Shown: piece by piece, positions 53,701 to 63,826 of the stretch | Layout of the letters: every line of letters starts with the position of its first letter | How positions within the stretch are numbered: position 1 is the stretch's first letter | Notes under the pieces: model-generated | The model's database searches: none | What the model was told of the DNA's origin: nothing | Seen by the model: the letters and a program-made list of their open reading frames with translations, nothing else | Source of the DNA: Notolepis coatsorum | Taxonomy: Eukaryota; Chordata; Actinopteri; Aulopiformes; Paralepididae | NCBI GenBank assembly: GCA_963971535.1 | Contig: OZ020588.1 | Coordinates: 120,853,505 to 120,917,504 of the forward strand | Length of the DNA: 64,000 nt | Direction: 5' to 3' | Program-made: the position numbers and the translations under genes

Positions 53701-55611
53701 ATTCGCATCCCGATCTTCCATCCTAGGGCTTACCTACGCTTCCTTTGCAGGGCTTAGCGTACGGGTACCAGAGGCTGCCGTTCGGCTACTCTCTGGCTCC
53801 CCGCATCCTCACCAAGTGCGTGGAGACCGCGCTGGGGCCTCTGCATCGTCGAATGTTACGAATTGTATCCTGCCCTGGACGACGTTCTGGTCCTTGGCCG
53901 GTCAAGGTAGATCGCCAGGTCTCATATCAGGCAGGTGGTATCTCAACAGCCTGGGTTTTGCTGTAGACTGGAAGAAGAGTTCTCCTCTTCCCAGTCAACG
54001 GGTGGAGTACTCAAGGTCTATGTGGGCATCCCTCTCGGAGCGGCGACGAGTGGTTGGGTTCTCGGCGCGCTGGGGAGGTTCCGTCCTAGGACAGTTACGG
54101 CGCTGTCTGTGATGCGCCTGCTGCTGGGGTCCCTCTTGGCCCTCATGGGATGGGGGGGGGACGTGTCGGGCCAATGCAGTAGGGGGCAGCTGCCATGCTG
54201 CCCGGTCTGCGCTACATTCAATGTGTTGGAATTGAAGGCAGTCCTTCTGGTCCTCAAACACCTCGACCACCGTCAGCGTCGTATATTGTCAGACAGGGTG
54301 GAGTGCGCTCCCCCCGTCTGCACCGGGCGGCGGTCGGGCTCTGGGCTTCTCCATCTGCTCTGCCTGAGGGCTCTCCACATCCCCGGCAGGGTGAATGTGG
54401 GTGCAGGTGTGATGTTGTGGGGCAGTCCTCACCCTGACGAGTGGGGATTACGTCCAGACATAGTCAGGCAGGTCTGGGACCGATTCCGTGGCCGTCCGGG
54501 ATTCCGTACGCATTCCCCCCCTTACACCTGATAGCGGACTTGCTCCTGGACGCGCCGGGCCGGGGCTCAGCTGTGTGGTCCCCGGCCCTGATTCAGCTCT
54601 TGGTGGCCCCGCCGTGGCCTGTTTTATGGTCACCGCGGGCCCTCTCTCAGGCACGCGTAACTCTGTTCTGTCTCCTGTTCTGGGGCAGCCTCTAGGCTTG
54701 GCTGCTGACAGTGTGAATCTGGTGGGGATGCGTCTTGACTATTCTGTGGTTAACGCTATCCGGTACGCGCGAGCTCCGTCCTCTGGGGAGTGGTGTATGG
54801 TCGAGTGTGGGGGAAAACCACCTACAGCTTAACATCAGCAAGACGAAGGAGATGGTGGTGGACCATCGGCGGAGCAAGAGGAAGCCCCCAACTCCCATCA
54901 TCATCCAGGGAGTGGAGGTGGAAAGGGTGGAGAACTACAAATTCCTGGGTGTTCTCATGAACAACAAACTGGACTGGACGGACAACACAGAGGCCCTCTA
55001 CAGGAAGGGACAGAGCAGACTGTTCTTCCTGAGAGGGCTCAGGTCTTTTAATGTCTGATGTTCTACCAGTCTGTGGTTGCGGGTGCCCTCTTCTTCGCTG
55101 TGGTATGCTGGGGGGGCAACACCAACACAGACAAAATAAACAAACTGGTCAAAAAAAGCAAGCTCTGTGGTGGGAGCGGACCTGGACAGTCTGGAGGTGG
55201 TGGCAGAGGGGAGGACGAGGAGGAAGCTGCATGCTATCCTTGAGAACCCCTGCCACCCCCTCTATGATGAGCTGACCGCAATGCGGTCCACGTTTAGCCA
55301 CAGACTCATCCCCCCCCCCCCGACATACCACAAAGCGATTTGGGCAGTCCTTTGTGCCGGTGGCAATCAGGCTCCACAACCAGGCAGGGCCAGGACGGGC
55401 CAACTGCCGTGGACTGGAGGAGCTGGGTTGTGGACTGTAACAAATTAATTTGATTATTTAACAACACATTCATGATTGGACTTTTTCACCACTCTTTAGC
55501 TCTATTTTAGTCCTATTTTAGCTATTTTTATCCCTGTGTACTTGTCCATCTTGTTTTTAACACATACTAATAAGTGTATGTTATGTATGTTATGTATTAA
55601 CTGTTTTTTAA
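53701..55611 (+). repeat. 1911-bp tandem duplication, copy 2
   Basis: Repeats 51790-53700 with no difference that I could find. The join at 53700/53701 shares a 3-bp ATT with the far end (AAATTGCTG at 55610), a microhomology-type junction. Confidence 0.95.
53745..54531 (+). pseudogene. DIRS-like RT core and RNase H (copy 2)
   Basis: The same frames as at 51834-52620, with identical translations (RT core at 53745-53966, RNase H region at 53935-54531). The upstream RT part is absent because the duplicate begins within RT. Confidence 0.8.
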
Positions 55612-55710
55612 ATTGCTGTTTTTAAATTGCTGTTATGCTGTTTATGCTGTAAAGGACATCTGAATCTCCCCTCTGGGATAAATAAAGGTTTTCAATTCAA
55701 TTCAATTCAA
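54787..55710 (+). mobile_element. L2/jockey-type LINE 3' end (copy 2, complete tail)
   Basis: Identical coding remnants to 52876-53700, then the full tail: CTCCCCTCTGGGATAAATAA, AGGTTTTCAATTC and a (TTCAA)n run at about 55689-55707. AATAAA plus a short tandem tail is usual for L2-type LINEs. Confidence 0.85.
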
Positions 55711-57710
55711 AATCTTCAGTATCTTGCTTAATTAGTATGGTCAGGGGATCTTAAATAAGATGTGTTTAATTTAAGTGTATGTGGTGTTAAAGACATTTTC
55801 AGAGGGTATATCCCAAAAACGACCTGGTCCTCAAAGACACCATTGGACCCGTATCTGCTTTCTGGAAATTTTTATTTGAAACGTAAAATGTGTTATTTTC
55901 ACTCAAAATCACGTTCGATTCAACATGGCAGCAGCGCCCAATGCAGTTGGACCATTTCAACAACTCCACTGGGTTTCATCTCGAAGATGTCACTTCTGAG
56001 TGAACAATTAACACCTCAGAGGGAGGGGGAATCAGAATATGTGGGGTGAGGGACAACGAGATCAGTAAATTGTCAACTGCATACAAATAAATCAGCAAAT
56101 TTACTTACATTGTACATTAAAATCCATGAGCTATGGAGAGAATTGAGCTCCACTGAGAACACTGGATCCAGTACCCCTCTATCGCTGCTGGCGGGACAAA
56201 ACCTCTTAACTCTTTTTTTTATCAACTCAGTAGATCATCCTCCACGTGTGTGTGGTTTTACAAAGTCTACACAATGGGAAAGCATTAAACCAATCATCTG
56301 TCTAAACCTCGTAACTCTATTCGCCCTCAAATCTGTGTTCGTTTTTTTCATCTGCTGAAAAGTTGGGTTTTTGGAGTTAGGAGGTTTTGTCCCACCAGCA
56401 GCGCTATGTTGAGTCATCAATTCATATCAGGAGGAGGAGTGAATCAAACTAAGAATATGTAGAGTGAGAAACACAGCAAATCAGTAGATTGTCAATTGCA
56501 CAAATATAGTACCACATGTACTTTGTATATTAAAAAGCCATATGGGCTATGGAGTACCTTGTAAAAAACATGAGACATTATTTCCCTCATTAAGACCTAA
56601 GGGCTCCACAGAGTTAAATTCACGGATCCAGAAACTCTCTCTTCTAAGTAAGTTTCTAATCATATCACCGCCGCTGGGGGAAGTCTTGATTTTCTCAATG
56701 ACCCAGAACCTTAGTGAAGCCGGTGAACCATGGTTTGCATTGACATAATGGCGTAATTTAATCACATAATATAGAATGCGTCTGAGTAAGTAAACAACAG
56801 AATTTCACTACATACCGTCGCCCGAGGGATCTTATGTTCATCTCACTATACGTTCATTTAATCCGCTGTATGCAGTATGTAGCTTTCGTAGAGTTACATA
56901 TTACAGCCAGAGACAGTTGGCATGGAAGATATCAGCCAGCTAGGGTGCCTGGCCAGCGGCGACATACACTATTTATTTTCTTCTACTCTCAAAATCCCAT
57001 GGCCACAAGCAACTGTGGCCCATGGCCACCGTTGCAGTAGCAACATCCTGAAGAGGTACAAGTCCTTAGGTGCAGTCTGAGGCTGGGTTGTGTGTGTGTA
57101 GCGTATGTGTATGTATTGTTTCAACAGCTACAGCCACAGGGCATGACTCTTAGGTCATTTAATTGTTTTCCTTGGCCAGCCGTTGTCAAGAACAGTGAGT
57201 AAAATGGTACATGCTTCGACCTTTCCCAATAGGTTTCCTTTTAATCATGTTAAGCTATTACCATGTATGCTACATATTGATTATTGGTCATAGTGTGTTG
57301 TGTGTGGCTGCATGGATCAATGAATGAGTGATGTTTTTGTCTGTTCAATATGGCTGCTATAAAACCTCAAGCAGTTATTTCTAAATCACGTATCCACAGT
57401 TGAATTATTAGTACCAATGTATGTTCAATCATTTTGTTGTATGGTACAGCGATAGAATGTCCCCCTACCTGAATCTATTCTGCATTGAACTGCATGAATA
57501 GTTTCCAAACAATTGTTTTGAGTGCTGAATTAACAATGGAGTGTGTCAACACACCTGGCAAACAAGGTATTAGTGAGTGGACTGATGGCTTAGTGAGAAA
57601 TTCACTCTCCTATTTACCTAATGAGGCAAACACACATCCATTGAGATCTATTCACCACACTGCATCCTTGATGATATTGATTCCTGTTGTTGAGATCAAA
57701 GACTCTGTAT
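55711..57710. other. Noncoding region with MITE and diverged repeats
   Basis: Holds a small inverted-repeat element at 56183-56403 and two diverged direct copies of a sequence with ATCAGTA(A/G)ATTGTCAA (near 56060 and 56480). No gene seen up to the copia LTR. Confidence 0.55.
56183..56403. mobile_element. Small MITE-like inverted-repeat element
   Basis: Terminal inverted repeats of about 30 bp start CGCTGCTGGYGGGACAAAAC, then CTCYTAACTC, flanked by CTAT on both sides (56179-56182 and 56404-56407). About 220 bp, no coding. Superfamily unclear. Confidence 0.65.
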
Positions 57711-57715
57711 AGGAT

Positions 57716-58054
57716 TGTTAGTAACTGTCTAACTGTACATATGACGGTTTACACTAGTAACTGTTTACCTGCGTAGACAATTGTCTCCACCAGTGATTGC
57801 CTAGTTGCATATATATCTGTCCCCACTGGAGGGCGCTCTAGGCGGAGCCACCCAGGTATTCTACTGTATGGCAACTATAAAAGGAAAGGTGCCCACCCCT
57901 TTCGTTCTCTCCCCCAATGTCTCTCAGAGACAGAAGAGTTGTACTACTACTGCTGCTGACATGTGAATAAAAGAAGCCACGCCAGTTCAGGCACAAGATA
58001 GAAACCATGCCTCTTGACCACATAATTGTCGCCCTAAACTGAGTTCTGTTAACA
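57716..58054 (+). repeat. 5' LTR of the copia element
   Basis: 339 bp bounded by TGTTA...TAACA. TATAAAA at 57876-57882 and AATAAA at 57966-57971 give a promoter and polyadenylation signal about 90 bp apart. Confidence 0.82.
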
Positions 58055-58068
58055 GGTTATGGGCCCAG
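58055..58068 (+). other. Primer-binding site for an internal tRNA-iMet fragment
   Basis: GGTTATGGGCCCAG follows the LTR directly. It is complementary to the anticodon-stem region of initiator tRNA-Met and not to its 3' end. Copia is known to be primed by a cleaved half of that tRNA. Confidence 0.8.
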
Positions 58069-58204
58069 ATAACGCCGGGGCGAAATAGTCGAGGTACTGT
58101 AGCAAGCTTAGCTGAAGTTATAGGCTAGGATAGCGCCGGGAGCACCGCGTGGCTAGTCGCTAGGCTGACCAGAGTAAAAGCTAAGCATACCATTAACGAA
58201 GAGG

Positions 58205-58989
58205 ATGGAAAACAAGAGAAGAGACAAGTGGCCGACATTCAATGGAAAAGCAGAGAACTACGAACTCTGGGAAGAGCGCATGCTGTGCTGCATGCACAGG
58301 GCGGGGCTGAAGGACAATCCTGGGGGCCCCCACCGGAGAACTGACAGCGGAAGAGCAAGCCCTGGACGACCAGCGGAATGCTAACGCATACTGTGAGTTA
58401 GTGCTGATGCTTGATGACACCAGCCTGGGGCTGATATTCCGTGACACTAAAGACAGAGGCCGAGAAAGCCTGGCGGTACTGAGAGAGCATTTCATCGGGC
58501 GAGGAAGACCCAGTCGTGGCCCTCTACACAGCACTAACGGGCCTGAGGAAGGGGATCACCGAAACTGTGACCGAATACGTCAACAGAGCGGAGCAAATCA
58601 CGACGCCATTGAGGAGTGCCGGAGAAGCACTGAGCGATGGGCTAATGATGGCGATGATAATGAGAGGACTACCGGAGCTGTACAAACCGTTCACACTCCT
58701 GATAACACACGGTTCAACGGACATTACGTTGGGACAGTTCAAGGCTAAGTTAAGGAACTTCGAGGCCTCAGAAGACACCCACCCAGCCGCTGCGGAGGAA
58801 GGGGAGAGGGTGCTAAAGGCTCGAGAGACGCCAAGAGAGAGAACCAGGACCACGACGGACCTGGCGTGTTGGCGATGCGGAGATAAAGGCCATCAGAGAA
58901 GCGAATGCACAAAGGCTGTTAGCTTCTGCAAATCCACGGGGCACACAGACAGAGCGTGCATGAAGAAACACAACCAGAGCGCGCGATAA
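58205..58989 (+). pseudogene. gag: Copia Gag
   Basis: Starts MENKRRDKWPTFNGKAENYE at 58205. The homologous reading passes through three frames: a switch near 58320 to the frame with LMLDDTSLGLIFRDTKDRGR, and another near 58500 to the frame of 58516-58989 (ALYTALTGLRKGITETVTEY). It ends with the zinc knuckle CWRCGDKGHQRSEC and a second, imperfect Cys/His cluster (CKSTGHTDRAC). Gag would assemble the particle and bind RNA. An in-frame stop follows at 58987-58989, after which the same frame continues into a repeat region. Confidence 0.83.
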
Positions 58990-59300
58990 CCGCATGGACA
59001 AGATGGCGGCTACAGACGAGACGACGGCCATGAACGAGACAGAGGCCACGGACAAAATGGCGACTACAGGCGAGACGAAAGCCACGGACAAAATGGCGAC
59101 TACAGGCGAGACGAAAGCCACGGACGGAATGGCGATTACGGACAAGATAACGGCTGTGGACAGGATGACGACAGCGGACACGACGATGGCGACTATCGAC
59201 GTGAGATGAATCGAGATGACGCCCGGAGAATCGATGGTGGAGACGATCGACGTGAGGCAAGTCGAGACGACGCCCGGAGGATAACGGGACAAGAAGACTG
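58990..59300 (+). repeat. 36-bp-period repeat encoding a hydrophilic Gag tail
   Basis: Two exact 36-bp units at about 59047-59118 and diverged units around them. In the gag frame, after the stop at 58987, it reads as repeated GHGQNGDYRRDES-type 12-residue units, like an RNA-binding tail. It is also open in a second frame (MDKMAATDET...), which is probably incidental. Confidence 0.7.
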
Positions 59301-59349
59301 CGCTTTTGGAGCGCGGACGGCGGGCATCGCCGGACCGGCCCAGATGCGG

Positions 59350-59745
59350 CCCAGAGAAGGAGACTGATCGTGGACACGGGCGCGTCGTCCCATGTCATCA
59401 ACGACAGGAGTCGGTTCAAGAACATTCACACAAGACGACACTTTCCACTCGGAGAGGCACTGCATGGAGCTGGCAGACGGTAGACGCATCTACGGATTGG
59501 CACAAGAGAGGGGAGACGCACAGGTATGCCTCACGGACAGCAGGGAGCGCCGGCGTACGGTGACACTAAAGAACGCTCTATATGTACCATCGTTCCCACA
59601 AGGACTATTCTCTGTAATAGCTGCTACTGCAAGCGGCGCCAAGGTATTCTTCGATAAAGGTAAAAATGTCCTTGTAGAACCTGACGGTACCCGGTTTGAC
59701 ATAAAGATGTACCAGAGAGTATTTTATCTTAAAAACGGAGTGTAA
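59350..59745 (+). pseudogene. pro: Copia protease and pre-integrase region
   Basis: The protease motif LIVDTGASSHVIND is encoded with its aspartate codon at 59373-59375. After a frame change near 59430 the frame of 59392-59745 continues with CMELADGRRIYGLA, VTLKNALYVPSFPQGLFSVI and GTRFDIKMYQRVFYLKNGV, the usual sequence between protease and integrase in copia elements. Ends at a stop at 59745. Confidence 0.82.
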
Positions 59746-59776
59746 TGACTACGACCAGTGTAACGATAATGATGAT

Positions 59777-60645
59777 GTGTGTAGCGGGACGGCCAGTCAC
59801 GATATTCAGACATGGCACGAGATTATGGGTCATTGTAATTACGAGGATTTACTGAAACTGCAAGTAGTGTCAGAGGGTATGCACATTGAGGGGGAGAAGC
59901 GTAGACCTGAAAAAAATTGTGCAATGTGCAAAACAGGGATGTTTACCCAACCAAGATACAGAAATTCCACAGACAGAGTAGGGGTACCACTTGCACTAGT
60001 TGACATGGACCTAGTCGGCCCAGTAAGCAACGAGTCCATAGGAGGTTTTGGATATGTACAGTCTTTTACAGACATGTGTACAGGGGCAGTGTTTGTTTAC
60101 TTTATCAAAGAAAAGAGTGACACACTCCAGGCCACGGAAAAATTCCTGGCAGACGTAGCTCCTTATGGTACAGTAAGATGTTTGAGGTCCGACCACGAAA
60201 CCGAGTTCACAAACAGAGAGTTCCAATCACTGTTGGAAAGGTATAAGATAAGACACGAGACGTCACATCCATATCCCACGCACCAGAGCGGGGTGGCAGA
60301 GAGGGAATGGCACACCCTTTTCGAAAGTAACTTACCAAAGAGCCTGTGGCATTATACGGTGCAAGAAGCCGCTTATACCAGAAACAGGTGCTTTAATAAG
60401 CACTCGGGCACCACTCCGTATACAGCGCTGACAGGAAAGAAGTGTAATCTAGCCAGAATGCACCGATTTGGATCAGTGTGTTATGTGTACCTGCAGGACA
60501 GGGGAAAACCCAAGTCCAAGGATGTAAAAGGATTTTTCGTAGGACACGACAGAGGAAGTCCTGCTCTCCTAGTTTATCATCCCGGTAAAGGGACAGTGCA
60601 GAAACACATGCTAGTCAAGTTTGTCACGAAGGCAACCTGTGAGAG
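59777..60645 (+). CDS. int: Copia integrase, truncated by an ERV-like insertion
   Basis: The open frame runs to 60691, but copia homology ends at 60645. Zinc-binding H14, H19, C48, C51; catalytic D78, D139 and E175, with 35 residues between D139 and E175. The usual NGTE box is HETE here (LRSDHETEF). The downstream motif KSKDVKGFFVGHDRGSPA is present. After residue ~290 the reading enters the LTR of the inserted element. The polyprotein picks up again at 63602. Confidence 0.88.
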
Positions 60646-61008
60646 TATGACGAACCAGAGGTTATCATATAAAGGGAGTCGACACACGTGATAACAAAGT
60701 TAACAAAGAATTTATTTAATCCTATCTAAACACATAATAATCGAATTAAACAACAAATGTGCATAACAGAATGGACAGAGGATGCCAAGTTGGTTCACTT
60801 GGTGGCTGATACAACCTGTCCTGTTTGATGGGGAAAGCAGATGGGAGAAGCAGACGGAAGGGTTAGACAAGGGAAACATATATACTGTGTGTGCAGGCAG
60901 CTCTCTGCACTGCACAGGTGATTCGAATTGGGGTAACGACCTACCCACTCCACCCTGCTCTTTGAGTCAGAAGACTCCCCATTTGCAGGTAGAGTGGGGG
61001 TCGTCACA
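60646..61008 (-). repeat. 3' LTR of the ERV-like element
   Basis: 363 bp. Minus-strand AATAAA near 60713-60718. A short TATATA near 60877-60883 corresponds to a long TA run in the other LTR. Confidence 0.85.
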
Positions 61009-61022
61009 CCCTCCCCCTAAAG
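61009..61022 (-). other. Polypurine tract of the ERV-like element
   Basis: On the minus strand, CTTTAGGGGGAGGG directly precedes the LTR start TGTGACG. Confidence 0.75.
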
Positions 61023-61313
61023 AAAAGGGGTCTACCCTATTAACAAGCTACCATTTATTTTACAAACAAGCAAAATCAACAGTTTTACCCTTCACCCATT
61101 CCCCTCACCATCCTGCCTCCGCTCTCAGCAACATAGGGCCCTAGGAAGCACAGGAGTGGGGAACAGGCAAAACAAGAGTTGCACACCAGAGGAGCACACA
61201 CAAATACAAATTTCAAAGCACAAAAGTCAACAATCAAACACATGGGCCAAAAAGGGATATTTTTATCTACAGAGCTAAATGGTGTTTCCCCACATAGGGA
61301 ATTCCCCATTATT

Positions 61314-61329
61314 CCCCCCCCCCCCCCCC
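61314..61329. repeat. 16-base C run
   Basis: A homopolymer close to the join where the inner, oppositely oriented LTR copy begins. Confidence 0.9.
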
Positions 61330-61348
61330 TTTAGATGGGCAAAAGGTG

Positions 61349-61652
61349 GTGGGTAGGTCGTTACCCCAATTCGAATCACCTGTGCAGTGCAGAGAGCTGC
61401 CTGCACACACAGTATATATGTTTCCCTTGTCTAACCCTTCTGTCTGCTTCTCCCGTCTGCTTTCCCCATCAAACAGGACAGGTTGTATCAGCCACCAAGT
61501 AAACCAACTTGGCATCCTCTGTCCATTCTGTTATGCACATTTGTTGTTTAATTCGATTATTATTTGTTTAGATAGGATTAAATAAATTCTTTGTTAACCT
61601 GATCTCTCGTGTAAATTCCCCATTTGTGACAAACCTTTGGTGGTTCGTCATA
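61349..61652 (+). repeat. Inner LTR copy in opposite orientation
   Basis: Matches the outer LTRs read in reverse from GTGGGTAGGTCGTTACCCC to TTTGTTAAC. It then has a different end segment before GGTTCGTCATA. The first part of the LTR is missing. The distinct end segment suggests a related but separate subfamily. Confidence 0.82.
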
Positions 61653-61654
61653 TA

Positions 61655-61669
61655 TGGGGGCTCGGGCCG
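61655..61669 (+). other. Second primer-binding site, plus orientation
   Basis: TGGGGGCTCG followed by GGCCG, two bases after the inner LTR end. It matches the tRNA-Pro type for the first ten bases only. Confidence 0.65.
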
Positions 61670-62625
61670 TTTGTAGGACCTTTTGGTTGAAATTGGGAAT
61701 TCGCTTTGTTTGTAATTTGACCTAGTGTGGTTAAATTAGTATTTGTGCTGGGTACTTTGGCTAGCATTTGTGGTTGGTAATTTGACTGGCATTTGTGATT
61801 TGAGTTCCTGTTGCGACGATTTGTTTGGGCTCTGTCTGATTATAGAAGGGCTAATTTGGAAAAAATATTGAGGCTAATTACTTAATTGGACTAGTGTCTG
61901 TGACCTGAGGTTTGCTGCTAGTATTTGTATTTGTAGCCTGTTGGCTAGAATTTGTTTGTAGCCTAATTATTTGTATACCAGTGTTAGGGAGTAGGCACAT
62001 GTGATTTGGTCTTTGTTCTTGGGGTTTGATTGTTTGGTATTTGGGGGAGGTAGCAGTTTGTTTGTACAGATTTCTTGTGGTGGAGATTTGTTACTTTGTT
62101 TTGTTTGTTTGTTATTGCTTGTGTTGAGGCTTTGGAGTTTGATACCTTAATGACAGTCTGTGTATTTTAGGAACCATAAATTCCCCAGTTAGGCAAAGAT
62201 GCCAGGTTCCCATAAATTCCCCAGTTAGGCAAAGATGCCAGGTTCCCAATAGGGGGGCTTGTCTTGGTATTTTCTTTTTAGGCGGCTACAGACGTGGGTA
62301 GAGACAGGCACTGGCATTGGCGCTTGTGTCCTCTCGGGAGCACGTCTCTGGCTCAGAGGAGTGGCTGTATAACAGGTACTTTTTCTGCCCAGAGAGTTCC
62401 AGTGCATTAGTACCCCCTGCATGTAGTAGCACGAAGATTGAGGTTTTGAGGTAGTTAGTTAGTTAGGCCCTGTAGTTAGTCAGGGGGGGAGGTTTCATTT
62501 GATCAGACTGTTTGTTTTTAATTTTTTTCATTGTCCCAGCATAGGTTTTGTTTGTTTTGTAGGCCTCTGTCGTATGGCACTTTGTTTGTGAGTGTGGCTC
62601 ACTTTGTTTAGGCCGTTAGTGCACT
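61670..62625 (+). other. Leader region of the inner ERV-like copy
   Basis: GT-rich untranslated sequence (many TTTGT motifs) between the primer site and a gag-like start. It includes a 36-bp tandem duplication at 62175-62246 with CCCCAGTTAGGCAAAGATGC. Confidence 0.55.
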
Positions 62626-62988
62626 ATGGCACTCAGTTTTGAGCGGCAGAAGGAACTTCTGCTACGGCAGCACAGACAAGAGTTCGCTTTGGAGGAGATT
62701 AGGCAGAAGGCTGAGCTTGCCAAAATAGATCTGCAGCATAGGGTGCTAGATTTATTGTTTTCTCCTCGTCCAACGTTGTCTGTGTTCCCTGTTCCTGTGC
62801 CTAACATTTCTCTCATTTCAGGTTTGGGATGTGGTATTATGCAGAGACGTGTGCACGCTGGGTTGCCTGTTGATGGTGTGGACATCGAACTGGGTAACAA
62901 TCTTGCTGAGGTGCGGGTGTGGGCCGAGGGGCCTTTCCCAAGTGTAGTCACCCAAGACTCTCCTAGTCCAGACTCACAAGACTCCTAG
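62626..62988 (+). CDS. Gag-like N-terminal fragment
   Basis: A 120-codon frame starting MALSFERQKELLLRQHRQEF, with an amphipathic, charged helix of about 45 residues, then a proline-rich low-complexity part and a stop. The charged N-terminal helix resembles the start of Gag in some fish LTR retroelements, and its place after primer site and leader fits. No capsid or zinc knuckle is present, so it is a truncated remnant. Confidence 0.45.
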   Translation: MALSFERQKELLLRQHRQEFALEEIRQKAELAKIDLQHRVLDLLFSPRPTLSVFPVPVPNISLISGLGCGIMQRRVHAGLPVDGVDIELGNNLAEVRVWAEGPFPSVVTQDSPSPDSQDS

Positions 62989-63052
62989 TCCAGACTCACA
63001 AGACTCTCCTAGTCCTATGTTTGGCGATGTTGACAATGACAACATATCATAA

Positions 63053-63182
63053 CATGTCTAACCCTTCTGTCTTCTTCTCCCATCTGCTTTCCCCATCAAA
63101 CAGGACAGGTTGTATCAGCCACCAAGTGAACCAACTTGGCATCCTCTGTTCATTCTGTTATGCACATTTGTTGTTTAATTCG
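63053..63182 (+). repeat. Inner LTR fragment in opposite orientation
   Basis: Matches part of the outer LTR in reverse (TCTAACCCTTCTGTC through TTGTTTAATTCG) and abuts the primer site at 63183. It is the second opposite-orientation LTR piece in the element. Confidence 0.8.
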
Positions 63183-63200
63183 ATCCCGGACGAGCCCCCA
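63183..63200 (-). other. tRNA-Pro-type primer-binding site
   Basis: On the minus strand, TGGGGGCTCGTCCGGGAT lies two bases (TA) after the 5' LTR. This is the classic 18-nt site complementary to the 3' end of tRNA-Pro. Confidence 0.85.
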
Positions 63201-63202
63201 TA

Positions 63203-63431
63203 TATGACGAACAAGAGGTTATCATATAAAGGGAGTCGACACACGTGATAACAAAGTTAACAAAGAATTTATTTAATCCTATCTAAACAAATAATAATCG
63301 AATTAAACAACAAATGTGCATAACAGAATGGACAGAGGATGCCAAGTTGGTTCACTTGGTGGCTGATACAACCTGTCCTGTTTGATGGGGAAAGCAGATG
63401 GGAGAAGCAGACAGAACGGTTAGACAAGGGA

Positions 63432-63478
<47 letters not shown>

Positions 63479-63601
63479 TGTGTGTGCAGGCAGCTCTCTG
63501 CACTGCACAGGTGATTCGAATTGGGGTAACGACATACCCACTCCACCCTGCTCTTTGAGTCAGAAGACTCCCCATTTGCAGGTAGAGTGGGGGTCGTCAC
63601 A
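63203..63601 (-). repeat. 5' LTR of the ERV-like element
   Basis: 399 bp, 36 bp longer than its partner, mainly because of the TA run at about 63437-63477. Confidence 0.87.
63435..63478. repeat. (TA)n microsatellite in the LTR
   Basis: About 42 bp of TA where the other LTR has only a few repeats; it overlaps the predicted TATA region of the LTR promoter. Confidence 0.92.
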
Positions 63602-63739
63602 GAGAGCGAGACACAGACAGAGGAACCAGGGCTGGACTCCAGAGCAAAGTGTGTAGAAATAGAAACACACCACCCCAGTGTACTTAGTACAGTTCTGCAG
63701 ATGGACAGCGGTGTTTCAGAAAAGATGACAAAGGTTTAA
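63602..63739 (+). pseudogene. pol: Copia polyprotein, linker after integrase
   Basis: The reading frame of the copia polyprotein resumes directly after the ERV-like element with an acidic, polar linker (SETQTEEPGLDSRAKCVEIE), ending at a stop near 63737. This linker precedes RT in copia elements; RT itself is not visible before the hAT element. Confidence 0.65.
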
Positions 63740-63826
63740 GGGCTTAGGGCCTACATGGATACTATCAGCCTGTGAAGCTGAGTATATATCTCTAGCTATG
63801 ACAATGAAAAATGTGTTTATCTAGAG

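Larger units (their letters stand above)
60646..63601 (-). mobile_element. ERV-like LTR element, non-coding, internally rearranged
   Basis: Outer LTRs at 60646-61008 and 63203-63601 are flanked by a perfect 5-bp duplication GAGAG (60641-60645 and 63602-63606). On the minus strand each LTR begins TGTGACGA and ends TCGTCATA, so the termini are TG...TA. A purine tract adjoins the left LTR and an 18-nt tRNA-Pro-type primer site adjoins the right LTR. The interior contains LTR-like pieces, a second primer site and a gag-like start in the opposite (plus) orientation. No protease, pol or env is seen, so the copy is defective. Confidence 0.85.
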
